Notes: generated by a model from the sequence alone, not told the origin. 64,000 bases of DNA from Metaruminococcus_A sp964607135 (GCA_964607135.1 CAZSIV010000013.1:1-64000); one strand, 5' to 3'. Positions 34,526 to 44,137 are shown, counted from the stretch's first letter. Made by a program: numbers and translations.

Positions 34526-34613
34526 CTGTCTTCCCTCTTTCATTGTTGATATCGCTGTTTTATACCTTAATCAGAAATTTTCCGTATGTACAAATTGGTT
34601 TTAACCAGAAGCT

Positions 34614-36362
34614 TTATTTCAGGTTGGACTTGCAGAGGCTGGAATAGAGGCCGTTTTTCTCCAAAAGCTCTTCATGGGTTCCCGATTCGGCAATGACTCC
34701 GTCGGACAGGACGATGATCCGGTCGGCGCGCCGCACCGTGGAAAGCCGATGCGCGATCACAATCACTGTTCTGGTGCCCACCAAATTCTGGATCGCCGCC
34801 TGGATTTCGGCCTCTGTCTCCATGTCGACCGCGGCAGTCGCCTCATCCAGAACCAATATCTCAGCATTGCGCAGCACGGCGCGGGCAATCGAAATCCGCT
34901 GCTTCTGCCCGCCGGAAAGCCGTACCCCCCGCTCCCCGATCGTCGTATTGTACCCCTCGGGAAGCTCCTCGATATAGTCGTGAATCCGGGCAATTTTAGC
35001 CGCCTCTACAATCTGCTCCGGGGTGGCGTTTTTAAAACCGTAAGCGATATTTTCGGCAATCGTCCCATTAAAGAGAAAGACATCCTGCAAAACAATGCTC
35101 ATATGGTCGCGGAGGGAGGCGATCGTCAAATCGGAGATATTCTCTCCATCCACTAAAATTTCCCCGGAATCCGGTTCATAAAATCTCGCAAGGAGGTTGA
35201 TCGTCGTCGATTTCCCCACCCCGGTCGGCCCGACAATGGCGAGCATCTGCCCCGCCTTTACCTCAAAGGAAACACGGTCGAGGATCGGTGTATTTTCGTC
35301 GTAGGAAAAGCAGACGTTTTTAAAGGCAATATCCCCTTTGCACTCCCGCAGCTTCCGCGCACCCGGCTTGTCGACAATGTCGGGTTCGGTATCCAGCACC
35401 TCAAAAATCCGTTCCGAACCGGCGACTGCCTGCTGAAATTCCTCCGCAACCCTCGCCAGCACTTCGATCGGCGCATAAAACATTGTCAGATAGGCGATAA
35501 AGCCGACCACATCGGCTGCGGACATCGCCCCTTGTACTGCAAGCGACCCTCCCACAGCGATCACGATAACCGTTCCGACCGAGGCGCAGAATTCAACAGA
35601 AGGGTGGAACACCGCGCTCAGACGAAGGGCATGCAGGATCGATTTGGCGTGTTTTTTTGCCTTCCCCTCGATTTTATCCCGTTCCGGAACCTGCTGATTG
35701 AACGCCTGAATCTCCCGGATTCCCGAAAGATTATCCTGCAAGGCGGCATTCAAGTCGGCAATATCCTGCTGGGCCTTCCTGAAATAAGGGCGGACGCGGG
35801 TGGAAAACCAGTAGGTCAAGATAAAGATAAGCGGAATGGGAATCATGACCAAGAGGGCGAGCTGCCAGTTGATCAGCATCAAAAGGACGACGACTCCGAC
35901 CAGGACGAAGATATTGGAGGCGACATCCGGAATGGAATGGGCCACCATCTGCTCCAAAAGCGCAGTGTCGTTCATCACCCGGGACATCAGCTGCCCGGTC
36001 TGCTTGTCGCTGTAATAAGAAAGGGACAATTTTTGAAGATGTGCATACACCATCGTGCGCAGCTGTGCCACCACGTTCCAGGAGGCGACGTGGCTCAAGT
36101 AGGACTGGCAGAACCGCAGAAGCATTTTGATAACATAGGCGATTCCCAGGGAAAAGGCGATTCCGAATATCTGTTCCAATACGCCGGAAATTGCCCCAGC
36201 CGTCTGCTCCGAAGCCGTTTCGGTTAAAATTCTGGTCACATCCCGGATACACCACGGGACGAAAAGATTTACGGCGGTAACACCGAGGATCGCAATCCCC
36301 GTCAAAATCAGCAGATAGCTGTACTTTTTGGTAAACTTAATCAAACGCCAGACAGAACGCAT
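34614..36362 (-). CDS. ABC exporter, fused permease and ATPase
   Basis: 582 residues. Six membrane helices lie in the first about 310 residues, followed by an ABC domain with Walker A GPTGVGKST (about 375), signature LSGGQKQRIS (about 480) and Walker B EILVLDEATAAVD. It is a half-size transporter of the BmrA/MsbA type and would work as a homodimer or with a partner; no second ABC gene adjoins it. Candidate substrates are drugs or lipids. GGAGG sits seven bases before the ATG. Confidence 0.92.
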   Translation of the reverse strand: MRSVWRLIKFTKKYSYLLILTGIAILGVTAVNLFVPWCIRDVTRILTETASEQTAGAISGVLEQIFGIAFSLGIAYVIKMLLRFCQSYLSHVASWNVVAQLRTMVYAHLQKLSLSYYSDKQTGQLMSRVMNDTALLEQMVAHSIPDVASNIFVLVGVVVLLMLINWQLALLVMIPIPLIFILTYWFSTRVRPYFRKAQQDIADLNAALQDNLSGIREIQAFNQQVPERDKIEGKAKKHAKSILHALRLSAVFHPSVEFCASVGTVIVIAVGGSLAVQGAMSAADVVGFIAYLTMFYAPIEVLARVAEEFQQAVAGSERIFEVLDTEPDIVDKPGARKLRECKGDIAFKNVCFSYDENTPILDRVSFEVKAGQMLAIVGPTGVGKSTTINLLARFYEPDSGEILVDGENISDLTIASLRDHMSIVLQDVFLFNGTIAENIAYGFKNATPEQIVEAAKIARIHDYIEELPEGYNTTIGERGVRLSGGQKQRISIARAVLRNAEILVLDEATAAVDMETEAEIQAAIQNLVGTRTVIVIAHRLSTVRRADRIIVLSDGVIAESGTHEELLEKNGLYSSLCKSNLK

Positions 36363-36523
36363 CTATGATCCTCCATTCGCTGCTGTGTAGAAAAGTGGCA
36401 TGTTTATCTTTTCGCTTTTCATCATCTGCGCTTTCCCGCAAAGTTAAGACCTCTGTCTACTTTTTTCAAATATCCGTCGGAATAAAAAACAGTGACCTCC
36501 CACTGAAAAAATCGGCATCCTTT

Positions 36524-36946
36524 TTATCTGCCGCGTCTACCGTGACAGCCGTTTCCTCTTCTTCCAGCATGGCCATAGCCAGCCGTATAAGAGTCGCAGA
36601 TGCCATCAGCGTAATGCCTGCCGTGTCCAGTCCCAGTCGTTCCATACACACTGCCGCAGGCTCCGTCCCCAGTCAAACAATTCCCGTGATATACCCCGCA
36701 GTTGTCGCAAAGGCCGTCGTTGTCCCGGTCGACATAACCGCAAGCGCCGCCGGAATAATCGCAGATACCGTCGCCGTTCGCATCGGCAAAATGCCTGCCG
36801 TGTCCGGTGCCAATCACCCCATATGCACTGTGATTATCTGCATCGGCATTATTTTCTCCAACACCCGAGCCTGCTGCAAACGCACTTATCGTTCCGACCA
36901 GCAATACCGCTACCGCTGCCAGAACTCCCAAAAGCACCTTTTTCAT
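36524..36946 (-). CDS. small secreted protein with Asp/Gly-rich repeats
   Basis: 140 residues from ATG 36946 (GGAGG upstream). A clear signal peptide (MKKVLLGVLAAVAVLLVG, cleaved after SAFA) precedes a mature part with two GTGHGRH-(F/Y)AD repeats and D/N-rich loops (DANGDGICD, DRDNDGLCDNC) like calcium-binding dockerin or thrombospondin type 3 loops. It has about eight Cys and many His, ending in a GR-rich tail. A role in metal binding at the cell surface is possible but unproven. Similar short DGICD proteins occur in Clostridia. Confidence 0.75.
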   Translation of the reverse strand: MKKVLLGVLAAVAVLLVGTISAFAAGSGVGENNADADNHSAYGVIGTGHGRHFADANGDGICDYSGGACGYVDRDNDGLCDNCGVYHGNCLTGDGACGSVYGTTGTGHGRHYADGICDSYTAGYGHAGRRGNGCHGRRGR

Positions 36947-37064
36947 GAGGACTCCTCCATTACTTTTGCTTTTTCGTTTTTTGAGATAAAGCGATTTCAA
37001 AAATCCAGTTCAGTGTCGATCCTTATAAAACCGCTGCTTTTCCATCAGTTCGCTGCAACAAAGC

Positions 37065-37844
37065 TTACGATTCTGTAGACGAAGCTGGATCGGAAGAGTC
37101 AGGGGAACTCAATGCAGCATTTCCACTCAAAATCGTTTCAATCGCCGCTACTTTATATCCACCGTCCTGCCCCTCTTCCAAAATGTATTTCATGATCTTT
37201 ACAGCTTCCTGTTTATCCTGGTCAAAATGGTTCAATCTCATATTCGGCGTGAGATACTCGACTCTCAGGTGGATTTTCCCCTCTATCGTCTGAATCTCCG
37301 TCACACGGGGAACATAAGTAAACATAGAAGAATCGGCGATATTATAAGTACCATCTTCTTCGTTGTAGGTAAAAGAAAACTGTGAGTCACCGATCGACTG
37401 GTGGTCAAAGGTAAGACCTTCGCCGAAGAGCATCGTCGCGTAGACTTCCAGGTCGGACTGCGGAACAGTCATAAATCCAAATTCGTCTTTTTCATACTGA
37501 GAGGTGTCGGCATTCAAAACAAAGTTCCACGCAGCGGCGGCCAGAACTGTGGATTGCTGCAGCTTTGTAACATCCTCAAAAGCCGGCGGATCCTGCATGA
37601 CCAACGGGTAGATAAAATCCGCAAATTTATCTTTTTCCGGCTGGTTTTCAACCATTGAGGTCACCCAATTCGTGGCTAAAATAATAGTTGTCGCAAATCC
37701 GACCACGGCAAACAAAAGGATCAGTGCGCCCACCAAAGCCGCCAGCCTGTTTTTAGCATGGGGGTGGCTTTTCTTTTTTTTCGGATGGCTGTCCTTTGCC
37801 GATTTCTCGGCAGCCTGCTCCATCATTGTAACATTTTCTTCCAT
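37065..37844 (-). CDS. membrane-anchored extracytoplasmic protein of unknown function
   Basis: 259 residues. A Lys/His-rich cytoplasmic start (KKKKSHPHAKNR) is followed by one membrane helix (about 34-57, LVGALILLFAVVGFATTIIL). The outer domain of about 190 residues (TVPQSDLEVYATMLFGEG, YVPRVTEIQTIEGKIHLRV) ends in a Ser/Asp tail. I do not recognise a named domain. It follows proA by 31 bp with a good AAGGAG site, so it may be co-transcribed with proBA. Confidence 0.75.
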   Translation of the reverse strand: MEENVTMMEQAAEKSAKDSHPKKKKSHPHAKNRLAALVGALILLFAVVGFATTIILATNWVTSMVENQPEKDKFADFIYPLVMQDPPAFEDVTKLQQSTVLAAAAWNFVLNADTSQYEKDEFGFMTVPQSDLEVYATMLFGEGLTFDHQSIGDSQFSFTYNEEDGTYNIADSSMFTYVPRVTEIQTIEGKIHLRVEYLTPNMRLNHFDQDKQEAVKIMKYILEEGQDGGYKVAAIETILSGNAALSSPDSSDPASSTES

Positions 37845-37875
37845 ATTCTGTCTCCTTCTACTCGTTTAACGATCC

Positions 37876-39126
37876 TTATTCCCGAATCTGTCCATTCCCT
37901 TCGACAATAAATTTACTGGATGTCAGCGCTTCTAATCCCAACGGGCCGCGCACATGCAGCTTCTGTGTTGAAATCCCGATTTCCGCTCCATAGCCAAATT
38001 CTCCCCCGTCGGTAAAACGGGTCGAAGCGTTGACATAAACAGCGGCGGAATCAACTTCCTTCGTAAAGCGGAAGGCGTTTTCATAATCCTTCGTTACAAT
38101 GGCTTCGGAATGCCCGGAAGAGTACTTTCCAATATGCGCAACCGCCTCGTCCAAACAATCTACAACCTTGACCGACATCTTATAGTCCAGATATTCGCAG
38201 GCATAATCTTCTTCCGTCGCTGGACGAACACAATCCCCCAAAATAGCAGCCGTCTTTTCGCATCCGATCAGCTGAACCCCTTTTTTGTCCAGCGCATCTT
38301 TTACCGCGGGGAGAAAGCGCTCAGCAATCCCTTTGTGAACCAAAAGGCTTTCTGCCGCATTACAGACCGACGGGCGGCTCGTCTTTGCATTGAAAACGAT
38401 CGAAACAGCCATCTCCAAATCAGCGCTTTCGTCCACATAAATGTGGCAGTTCCCGACGCCGGTTTCTATCACCGGAACAGTTGCGCTCTGAACCACTGTC
38501 CGGATCAATCCGGCGCCGCCGCGCGGGATCAATAGGTCGAGATAACCGTTGAGCTTCATCATCTCGGCGGCTGTTTCGCGGTCCGTCCTTTCGACAAAGG
38601 TGACAGCGTCCTCGGGCAAACCGGTTTCCTTTAACGCCCGGCGCATCAATTCTGCGAGACAGCGATTTGAGTGGTAAGCCTCTTTCCCTCCCCGCAGCAT
38701 CACCGCACTGCCGGCCTTTAAGCAGAGGGTGGCTGCATCGACGGTGACATTTGGGCGGGATTCATAAATCATTCCAATCACCCCGAACGGCACAGTAACC
38801 CTGCGGATGTTCAGTCCGTTGGGCCGTACGCTCCCCTCCAAAATCCTGCCGACCGGATCCGGCATGGAAACCAGCTCCAAGCAGGCATCCGCCATCGCCT
38901 GAATCCTCTTCCCGCTGAGCAGGAGCCGGTCGATCATCGCCTCCGGCATCTCCATTTTATGGGCCGCCGAAACATCCTGCCCATTGGCCTTTAAAATCCA
39001 CTCCTTTTCAGAGAGGAGTAATTCTGCAATCCGCATCAAGGTTTTGTTTTTCTGTTCGGTTCCCGCCGCGGCAATCGCCTTTTTCGCTCCGCAAGCGCGA
39101 ACGCCCAATTCCATTATGTAACTCAT
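37876..39126 (-). CDS. proA: gamma-glutamyl phosphate reductase
   Basis: 416 residues. Motifs VPFGVIGMIYESRPNVT, the catalytic Cys in SRPSVCNAAE (about 257) and GGEFGYGAEIGIST fit ProA. It reduces gamma-glutamyl phosphate with NADPH, the second step of proline synthesis. Its ATG overlaps the proB stop (ATGA), which implies translational coupling. Confidence 0.97.
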   Translation of the reverse strand: MSYIMELGVRACGAKKAIAAAGTEQKNKTLMRIAELLLSEKEWILKANGQDVSAAHKMEMPEAMIDRLLLSGKRIQAMADACLELVSMPDPVGRILEGSVRPNGLNIRRVTVPFGVIGMIYESRPNVTVDAATLCLKAGSAVMLRGGKEAYHSNRCLAELMRRALKETGLPEDAVTFVERTDRETAAEMMKLNGYLDLLIPRGGAGLIRTVVQSATVPVIETGVGNCHIYVDESADLEMAVSIVFNAKTSRPSVCNAAESLLVHKGIAERFLPAVKDALDKKGVQLIGCEKTAAILGDCVRPATEEDYACEYLDYKMSVKVVDCLDEAVAHIGKYSSGHSEAIVTKDYENAFRFTKEVDSAAVYVNASTRFTDGGEFGYGAEIGISTQKLHVRGPLGLEALTSSKFIVEGNGQIRE

Positions 39127-39935
39127 CCATTTCCTCCGTTTGCAGAGACAAAAAGCGTCCCTCTTTCCTTGCCGTCAAAAAGATCATACAAATTATTCGG
39201 GTCGGCTCCATTGATCAGCGCCATCAGCTTTCCCTGCTTCATTACCATTTCCGCCGCGCCGAGCTTTGTCGCCATCCCGCCGGTTCCGAGCTTTCCCGCA
39301 TGACTTCCGGCAAGCGCCCGGATCGAGTCGTCAACCCGATCCACCTTTGAGATCAGGCGGGCATCCGGATTGCAGGACGGATCCTTGTCATACAATCCAT
39401 CCACATCTGTCAAAATGATCAGCGCATCCGCGCCGACCAGTTCCGCGACGATCGCGGAAAGGGTATCGTTATCCCCGAACCTGCCCCCATCGTCGATTTC
39501 GTCCGTCGAAACAGTATCGTTTTCATTGACAACCGGAATCACCCCATACTCCAGCAGGCGGTTGAAGGTGTTGATTACATTTTTTTTCCGGATTTGATCC
39601 CGCACAACATCCTCGGTTAAAAGAACCTGGGAAACAACGTGGTTGTGCTCCGAAAAATACTTGTCATAAATATACATCAGCTCACATTGGCCAATAGCGG
39701 CGCACGCCTGTTTAGAGGGAACGTCGTTCGGCCGGGAAGAAAGGCCGATCTTCCCCATCCCGACGCCGATTGCCCCCGAACTTACCAAAACCAATTCCAG
39801 CCCTGCATTTTTCAGGTCGGAAATCACCCGCACCAGCTGCTCTACCCGGCGCAGATTCAAAAGCCCTGTCTGATGAGCCAGCGTGGAGGTTCCAACCTTG
39901 ATGACGACCCTCTTTGCCTGTGTTATATCCAGCAT
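39123..39935 (-). CDS. proB: glutamate 5-kinase, short form without PUA domain
   Basis: 270 residues. The amino-acid kinase fold is shown by VVIKVGTSTL, LVSSGAIGVGMGK, NENDTVSTDE, FGDNDTLSAIVA and GTGGMATK. It phosphorylates glutamate for proline synthesis. Many ProB proteins carry a C-terminal PUA domain of about 100 residues; it is absent here, as in a subset of Firmicutes. AAGGAG precedes the ATG. Confidence 0.96.
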   Translation of the reverse strand: MLDITQAKRVVIKVGTSTLAHQTGLLNLRRVEQLVRVISDLKNAGLELVLVSSGAIGVGMGKIGLSSRPNDVPSKQACAAIGQCELMYIYDKYFSEHNHVVSQVLLTEDVVRDQIRKKNVINTFNRLLEYGVIPVVNENDTVSTDEIDDGGRFGDNDTLSAIVAELVGADALIILTDVDGLYDKDPSCNPDARLISKVDRVDDSIRALAGSHAGKLGTGGMATKLGAAEMVMKQGKLMALINGADPNNLYDLFDGKERGTLFVSANGGNG

Positions 39936-39945
39936 TGCAGTCTCC

Positions 39946-40806
39946 TTACACTTTGGGAATTTCAGCCGTTTCCTGCTTTTCGATGAGGACGTCGAGCTGA
40001 TAATCTAAAATATAACGCTTTGCAAAAAGCGCCTTGGTCATGTTGATATAAGGAAGTGTTCCGATCATGGGAACCAGCAGAAAATTCAAAAGATAATAGG
40101 GCAGGAACGATAAATCCAACGCAAAGCGCTCTGCCTTTTTCCCCTTCATGATCTGGACAGAACTTCGAAAAGCCGTCAAGATTCGAACCTTTGGGTTATC
40201 CGCTAAAATATAAGGAACCAAAAAATAACGGTAGCAAACAATCAGCGCCGCTACCAGCCCGCTGGCAGCGAGCCCGACCGAAAGAAAAAACAGAATAAAA
40301 CTCTGCCAGGCATCCGCCCGGTAAACGACGGAAAGGCAATAAGCAAAATACAAAATTCCAGCCGGGAGCAGGAGCAGTACAGTCCAAAAGGCTTTCTTCA
40401 AAAACAGCAATAAATAAACGGCCAATGCTTTGAACCATTTTTTAAAGGAGCCATACCACGAAAACGCGCGAAAAACCGGAAGAATTTCGCCCTCGGTTCG
40501 TTTATAGTACCAGCTGACATTCCCCTGAAGAAGGGGCGTACCGAAAAGGAATGCAAGGAGCGAAGCACCCGCAAAAAGGATCGAAGAAAAAAGAAGCGCC
40601 CGGGGCAGCACTGTCACCGTTCCGTAGAAAAAAAGCGGCGAAAAAAGCTGTTCTAATGTAGAAAGCCCGGTTAAAGACGCCACTGTCCGTTCCAAGAGAG
40701 AAAAGAAAACAGAAACCGCCGCCAGAGAAAAAAGCAGAGCGATCGCCCGGCCCCATATTCCGCTGAGCAACTCCTTTGCCCTTCGCTTCATCTGCTTACG
40801 AAACAT
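39946..40806 (-). CDS. DUF975 family membrane protein
   Basis: 286 residues with a basic N-terminus (FRKQMKRRAKELL) and about six hydrophobic helices. GTPLLQGNVSWYYKRTEGE and the arrangement after it are typical of DUF975 proteins of Firmicutes, whose function is unknown. It lies between cobO (22 bp away) and proB (10 bp). Confidence 0.82.
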   Translation of the reverse strand: MFRKQMKRRAKELLSGIWGRAIALLFSLAAVSVFFSLLERTVASLTGLSTLEQLFSPLFFYGTVTVLPRALLFSSILFAGASLLAFLFGTPLLQGNVSWYYKRTEGEILPVFRAFSWYGSFKKWFKALAVYLLLFLKKAFWTVLLLLPAGILYFAYCLSVVYRADAWQSFILFFLSVGLAASGLVAALIVCYRYFLVPYILADNPKVRILTAFRSSVQIMKGKKAERFALDLSFLPYYLLNFLLVPMIGTLPYINMTKALFAKRYILDYQLDVLIEKQETAEIPKV

Positions 40807-40828
40807 TCATTCCATCCTCTCTGGAAAT

Positions 40829-41341
40829 TCAGTACTCGATCCCTCTGCGCGCCGTCACACCCCGCTCATATGGATGCCTGCGCTTCTTCATCTCCGTGAT
40901 ATAGTCGGCAAAAGCGCAAATATTATCACTGGGGCTTCGGCCGGTGAGGATCACTTCCGTTTTCCCCTTCATCTCTTCCAAAAAAGCGGTGAGCTTCTCC
41001 TCTGGGAGCATCCTCAAAGAAACAGCATCTAAAACTTCATCTAAAACGATACAGTCAAAAGAAGAGCGCCCAACAAACTCCGCAAGCTTTTCAAAACAGA
41101 GGTTTTGGCTTTTCCTGCAAGCCTCCAGCTCATCGGCATCCATAAAGACGGCGAATTTTTTCACATCGTCTGTGCGAAAATAAGGAATCTGCAATTTTTG
41201 CAGCGTCTCTAACTCCGCAGACGGCGCTCCCTTCATAAACTGGACGAAAAGGCAGGAAAGCCCCGCGCCGTATGCGCGGATGAGCAGTCCCAAAGCCGCT
41301 GTTGTCTTTCCCTTTCCATCCCCGATATAGAGATGGATCAT
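40829..41341 (-). CDS. cobO: cob(I)alamin adenosyltransferase (BtuR/CobO type)
   Basis: 170 residues from ATG 41341; a TTG four codons earlier, nearer GAGGCGG, is a possible start. The P-loop IHLYIGDGKGKTTAALGL and FDCIVLDEVLDAV (Walker B region) are family motifs, as is the late EVILTGRSPSDNICAFADYITEM. It adds adenosine to cobalt-reduced corrinoids to give adenosylcobalamin. The preceding gene is a CobC-like phosphatase. Confidence 0.92.
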   Translation of the reverse strand: MIHLYIGDGKGKTTAALGLLIRAYGAGLSCLFVQFMKGAPSAELETLQKLQIPYFRTDDVKKFAVFMDADELEACRKSQNLCFEKLAEFVGRSSFDCIVLDEVLDAVSLRMLPEEKLTAFLEEMKGKTEVILTGRSPSDNICAFADYITEMKKRRHPYERGVTARRGIEY

Positions 41342-41362
41342 CCCTGTTTCCAATTTACCGCC

Positions 41363-42049
41363 TCATTCCGAAAAAGACCTGTCAGTTTCATCTTCTACAA
41401 GATCGATTAAATTATACTCTTTTACCGTGTTCCTGTCTATAGCATCGTAGGGGAGCGGATCAAAAACCTCAAAAACACTGCCCTGCGACCAGAGCTGCGC
41501 GCTGGTCGCAATCGTGTAGCCATGTCCATTATCAGTGATCCAGAGCTTGGGGTCTCGTTTAGGAAGGCCGAACGCCGCCAGCAGCGTCATCAGAACGCCG
41601 CCATGGAGGATAACCGCAGCCGAGGACAGCTTCGATGCCATCATATCCTTTAAAACGAATTCAAATCCGGCCTTGATCCGCTTTTCGAATTCGCGCATAT
41701 CCTCCATCGTGTCGGCAGCGGTTCCATCCTTCAGCCATCTCATAAAAGCGGGGTCGTCTACAAGTTCGGCGGCGGTTCGATTCTCATACCTTCCAAAGCC
41801 GTACTCGCGCAGTCCATCGACCAAAACCGGCTCAAAAGCAGGATAAAGGATTTCTGCGGTCTGGACACAGCGGAGCAAAGGACTCGAATACACCTTTTGC
41901 ACTCCCGGGTATTCGAAGTTTTCACAAAGGGTGCGCAGTTCTTCTGCCCCTTCCTCACTTATGGGAACATCTGTCCACCCGACAAAACGCCCTTGCGCAT
42001 TTGCAAGGGTTTTTCCATGCCTCAAAAGATGAATGCGGTAATTTTTCAT
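41363..42049 (-). CDS. histidine phosphatase, possibly CobC-like
   Basis: 228 residues from ATG 42049, behind AGGAGGG. The RHG motif is intact: IHLLRHGKTLANAQGRFVGWTD, and the second catalytic His is in VILHGGVLMTLL. Family members include phosphoglycerate mutase and alpha-ribazole phosphatase CobC. The adjacent cobO gene favours a cobalamin role, but the family is broad. In-frame sequence back to 42202 is unlikely to be translated because the promoter -10 lies at 42219-42224. Confidence 0.8.
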   Translation of the reverse strand: MKNYRIHLLRHGKTLANAQGRFVGWTDVPISEEGAEELRTLCENFEYPGVQKVYSSPLLRCVQTAEILYPAFEPVLVDGLREYGFGRYENRTAAELVDDPAFMRWLKDGTAADTMEDMREFEKRIKAGFEFVLKDMMASKLSSAAVILHGGVLMTLLAAFGLPKRDPKLWITDNGHGYTIATSAQLWSQGSVFEVFDPLPYDAIDRNTVKEYNLIDLVEDETDRSFSE

Positions 42050-42218
42050 AAGCCCTCCTACTTTAATCCCCACCATATCAAAATACAGTTGCTTGCCTTT
42101 TAACAGCAAGAGCAGGCCACTCTGTGAACGAAATGCCCTCAACCTTTCTCTATTTCCACCTGTGAGATTGCTTTTTTCTCCATCTTCAAAATGACGATTC
42201 AAGACAAAATACAGATAA

Positions 42219-42247
42219 ATTATAACATTTTTTGCTTAAAAAGGCAA
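42219..42247 (-). promoter_or_regulatory. SigA-type promoter of the phosphatase-cobO-DUF975-proBA unit
   Basis: Minus strand: TTGCCT (42242-42247), 17 bp, TATAAT (42219-42224). The leader to 42049 is about 160 nt; I looked for a cobalamin riboswitch there and found none. Confidence 0.7.
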
Positions 42248-42309
42248 AACAAACAAATATTACAGGGAAAATTTTAACGATCGAGCTCTAAAAAAGCAGA
42301 ATTCTCTAC

Positions 42310-42338
42310 TTTACAAAACACTGCAAATATAATATAAT
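42310..42338 (+). promoter_or_regulatory. SigA-type promoter of the XRE regulator
   Basis: TTTACA (42310-42315), 17 bp, perfect TATAAT (42333-42338). It is divergent from the promoter at 42219-42247, 62 bp away, so the regulator could act on both. Confidence 0.75.
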
Positions 42339-42377
42339 TTGTTATACATTGGGTTTAAACGAAAGGAGTGGGCAGCG

Positions 42378-43073
42378 ATGAATTCCGATTTTTCGAGAAT
42401 TCTGACCCTTCTGCGCAAGGAACGGGGCATCAGCCAGAAGGAAGCAGCCGGCGCATTAAATGTCTCTCAAGCGCTCCTTTCACATTATGAAAAAGGGATT
42501 CGGGAATGCGGGCTCGATTTTGTCGTGCGTGCCGCCGATTTTTACGGCGTTTCTTGCGATTATCTGCTGGGACGCTCTCCCGAGCGGACCGGAATCACCA
42601 TTTCGATCGATGAAATCCCCGAGGAGGATTCGCTCGGAAAAGAAAACAGTATGAAAAGCAGCGGGAGCCTTCTCCCCGTTTTAAATAAAAAGCTGACGAT
42701 TAATTCTTTGCATGTCATCTTTGATCTCCTTGGAAAAATCAACAACAAGTCGCTGACGCATGAAGTTTCGTCCTTCCTTATGCTGGCCGTTTATAGGATG
42801 TTCCGCGTAATTTACAGCGTCAACCCCAACAACGAGGAAGGGCTTTTTACTATTCCCAAAGCGGTTGCCGGTTCTTACGCCGGCGCAGAAATGGCGATCA
42901 AAGAGGCGAACGCCAGCGCCATATCGGCGGGCGTCAAGATGAAAGAGTTTACGCCGATTACAAAACGCGAGGAGCAGATTGCACTCAACACCGAACGGAT
43001 CACAGAGGAATACCCACAACTCGCCTCTTCCCTCTTTAATTTGATACAAAACAGTGAGAACTTTTTAAAATAA
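42378..43073 (+). CDS. XRE-family transcriptional regulator
   Basis: 231 residues from ATG 42378, ten bases after AAAGGAG. The helix-turn-helix is at about 5-60: ILTLLRKERGISQKEAAGAL, then VSQALLSHYEKG. The remaining 160 residues are helical (FDLLGKINNKSLTHEVSSFL, AVAGSYAGAEMAIKEANA) and match no domain I know; they may sense a ligand or mediate dimers. It is divergent from the phosphatase-cobO-proBA unit. Confidence 0.85.
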   Translation: MNSDFSRILTLLRKERGISQKEAAGALNVSQALLSHYEKGIRECGLDFVVRAADFYGVSCDYLLGRSPERTGITISIDEIPEEDSLGKENSMKSSGSLLPVLNKKLTINSLHVIFDLLGKINNKSLTHEVSSFLMLAVYRMFRVIYSVNPNNEEGLFTIPKAVAGSYAGAEMAIKEANASAISAGVKMKEFTPITKREEQIALNTERITEEYPQLASSLFNLIQNSENFLK

Positions 43074-43130
43074 GTATATCCAAAGCATGTGAATATTTTG
43101 TCAACAGAAACTAAATCGTTTTTTATTATA

Positions 43131-43163
43131 GCCCTCGGCCGTGCCGGAGGGTTTTATTTTTGG
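43131..43163 (+). terminator. terminator of the XRE regulator gene
   Basis: CCCTCGGC and GCCGGAGGG form a stem with one bulge and a small loop, followed by TTTTATTTTT. Confidence 0.8.
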
Positions 43164-43226
43164 TATGATTCGGTCAAAAATGTTTTCCGATTTTACCTTA
43201 AACAGGCATCCGCGTTTTCACAGATA

Positions 43227-43265
43227 AAAATACGCCCCGGGAATTCAATCTCCGGGGCGTATTTT
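43227..43265. terminator. bidirectional terminator between XRE and aldolase genes
   Basis: A 14-bp stem (43227-43240 with 43252-43265, GC core CGCCCCGG) with an 11-base loop and A/T flanks on both sides. It stops the minus-strand aldolase gene ending at 43285 and any read-through from the plus-strand regulator. Confidence 0.88.
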
Positions 43266-43284
43266 AAAGCAAATTAAAGCTGTA

Positions 43285-43932
43285 TTATTTCTTCGGAACG
43301 CCTTCCCAGTCTTTGAGGAAACGCTCAATTCCAGCAGTGGTCAATGGATGATTAATCATCTGCTTGATGACACTATAAGGAATCGTAGCGATATCGCAGC
43401 CCGCCTTTGCGGCCTCGATCACATGGATCGGGTTGCGGATCGATGCGGCGATGATCTCGGTCTGAATCTCATGAACCGCGAAAATCTGAGCAATGTCCTC
43501 GATCAGAATCATCCCTTCAGAGCCGATGTCATCCAGCCGGCCGAGGAACGGACTGACATAAGTCGCGCCGGCTCTGGCCGCCAGGAGCGCCTGCGCCGCA
43601 GAGAAGATCAACGTGACATTGGTTTTGATCCCCTTAGCAGTAAGCTGTTTGACAGCCTTCAATCCCTCTGCGCACATCGGGATTTTGATGACGATGTTCT
43701 TGTGGATTTTGGCGAGCTCAAGGGCCTCCTCGACCATCTTCGGCGCCTCTAAAGAGATGACCTCCGCAGAGATCGGGCCGTCTACAATTCCGGTGATTTC
43801 TTTGACGACTTCGACAAAATCCCTACCCTCTTTCGCGATCAGGGACGGATTGGTAGTTACCCCGCAAATCACGCCTAAGTCATTGGCTTCTCTGATGTCG
43901 TCAACATTAGCGGTATCGACAAACAATTTCAT
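43285..43932 (-). CDS. fsa: transaldolase-type fructose-6-phosphate aldolase
   Basis: 215 residues from ATG 43932. The start MKLFVDTANVDDIREAN, the Schiff-base region NIVIKIPMCAEGLKAVK, and NVTLIFSAAQALLAARAGATYVSP show the short TalB/FSA class. It cleaves or forms aldol bonds in fructose 6-phosphate or sedoheptulose 7-phosphate. The araB-araD genes upstream on the same strand make a pentose-phosphate role plausible. Confidence 0.9.
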   Translation of the reverse strand: MKLFVDTANVDDIREANDLGVICGVTTNPSLIAKEGRDFVEVVKEITGIVDGPISAEVISLEAPKMVEEALELAKIHKNIVIKIPMCAEGLKAVKQLTAKGIKTNVTLIFSAAQALLAARAGATYVSPFLGRLDDIGSEGMILIEDIAQIFAVHEIQTEIIAASIRNPIHVIEAAKAGCDIATIPYSVIKQMINHPLTTAGIERFLKDWEGVPKK

Positions 43933-44137
43933 AACGGTACATCCTTTCAAAATAAATTAACATAAATCTGAAAACGCAGCGCATTTCCCCTGCCTTCCAG
44001 CAGGCATTTTGCAATAGCAAAACGATTTATTGTTCATGATAGCGTTATTCCGGCAAGGCCGGAGCGGCAAACGGTACATCCCTTTGTCATTGTATCAAAA
44101 AGAGCTTTACCGTATTGGCCATGGTTTAACATCATTT

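Noticed and set aside
42050..42212. Possible cobalamin riboswitch before the phosphatase-cobO unit.
   Set aside because: The leader is long enough for regulation, but the conserved B12-box and the flanking conserved stems are absent on the transcribed strand.
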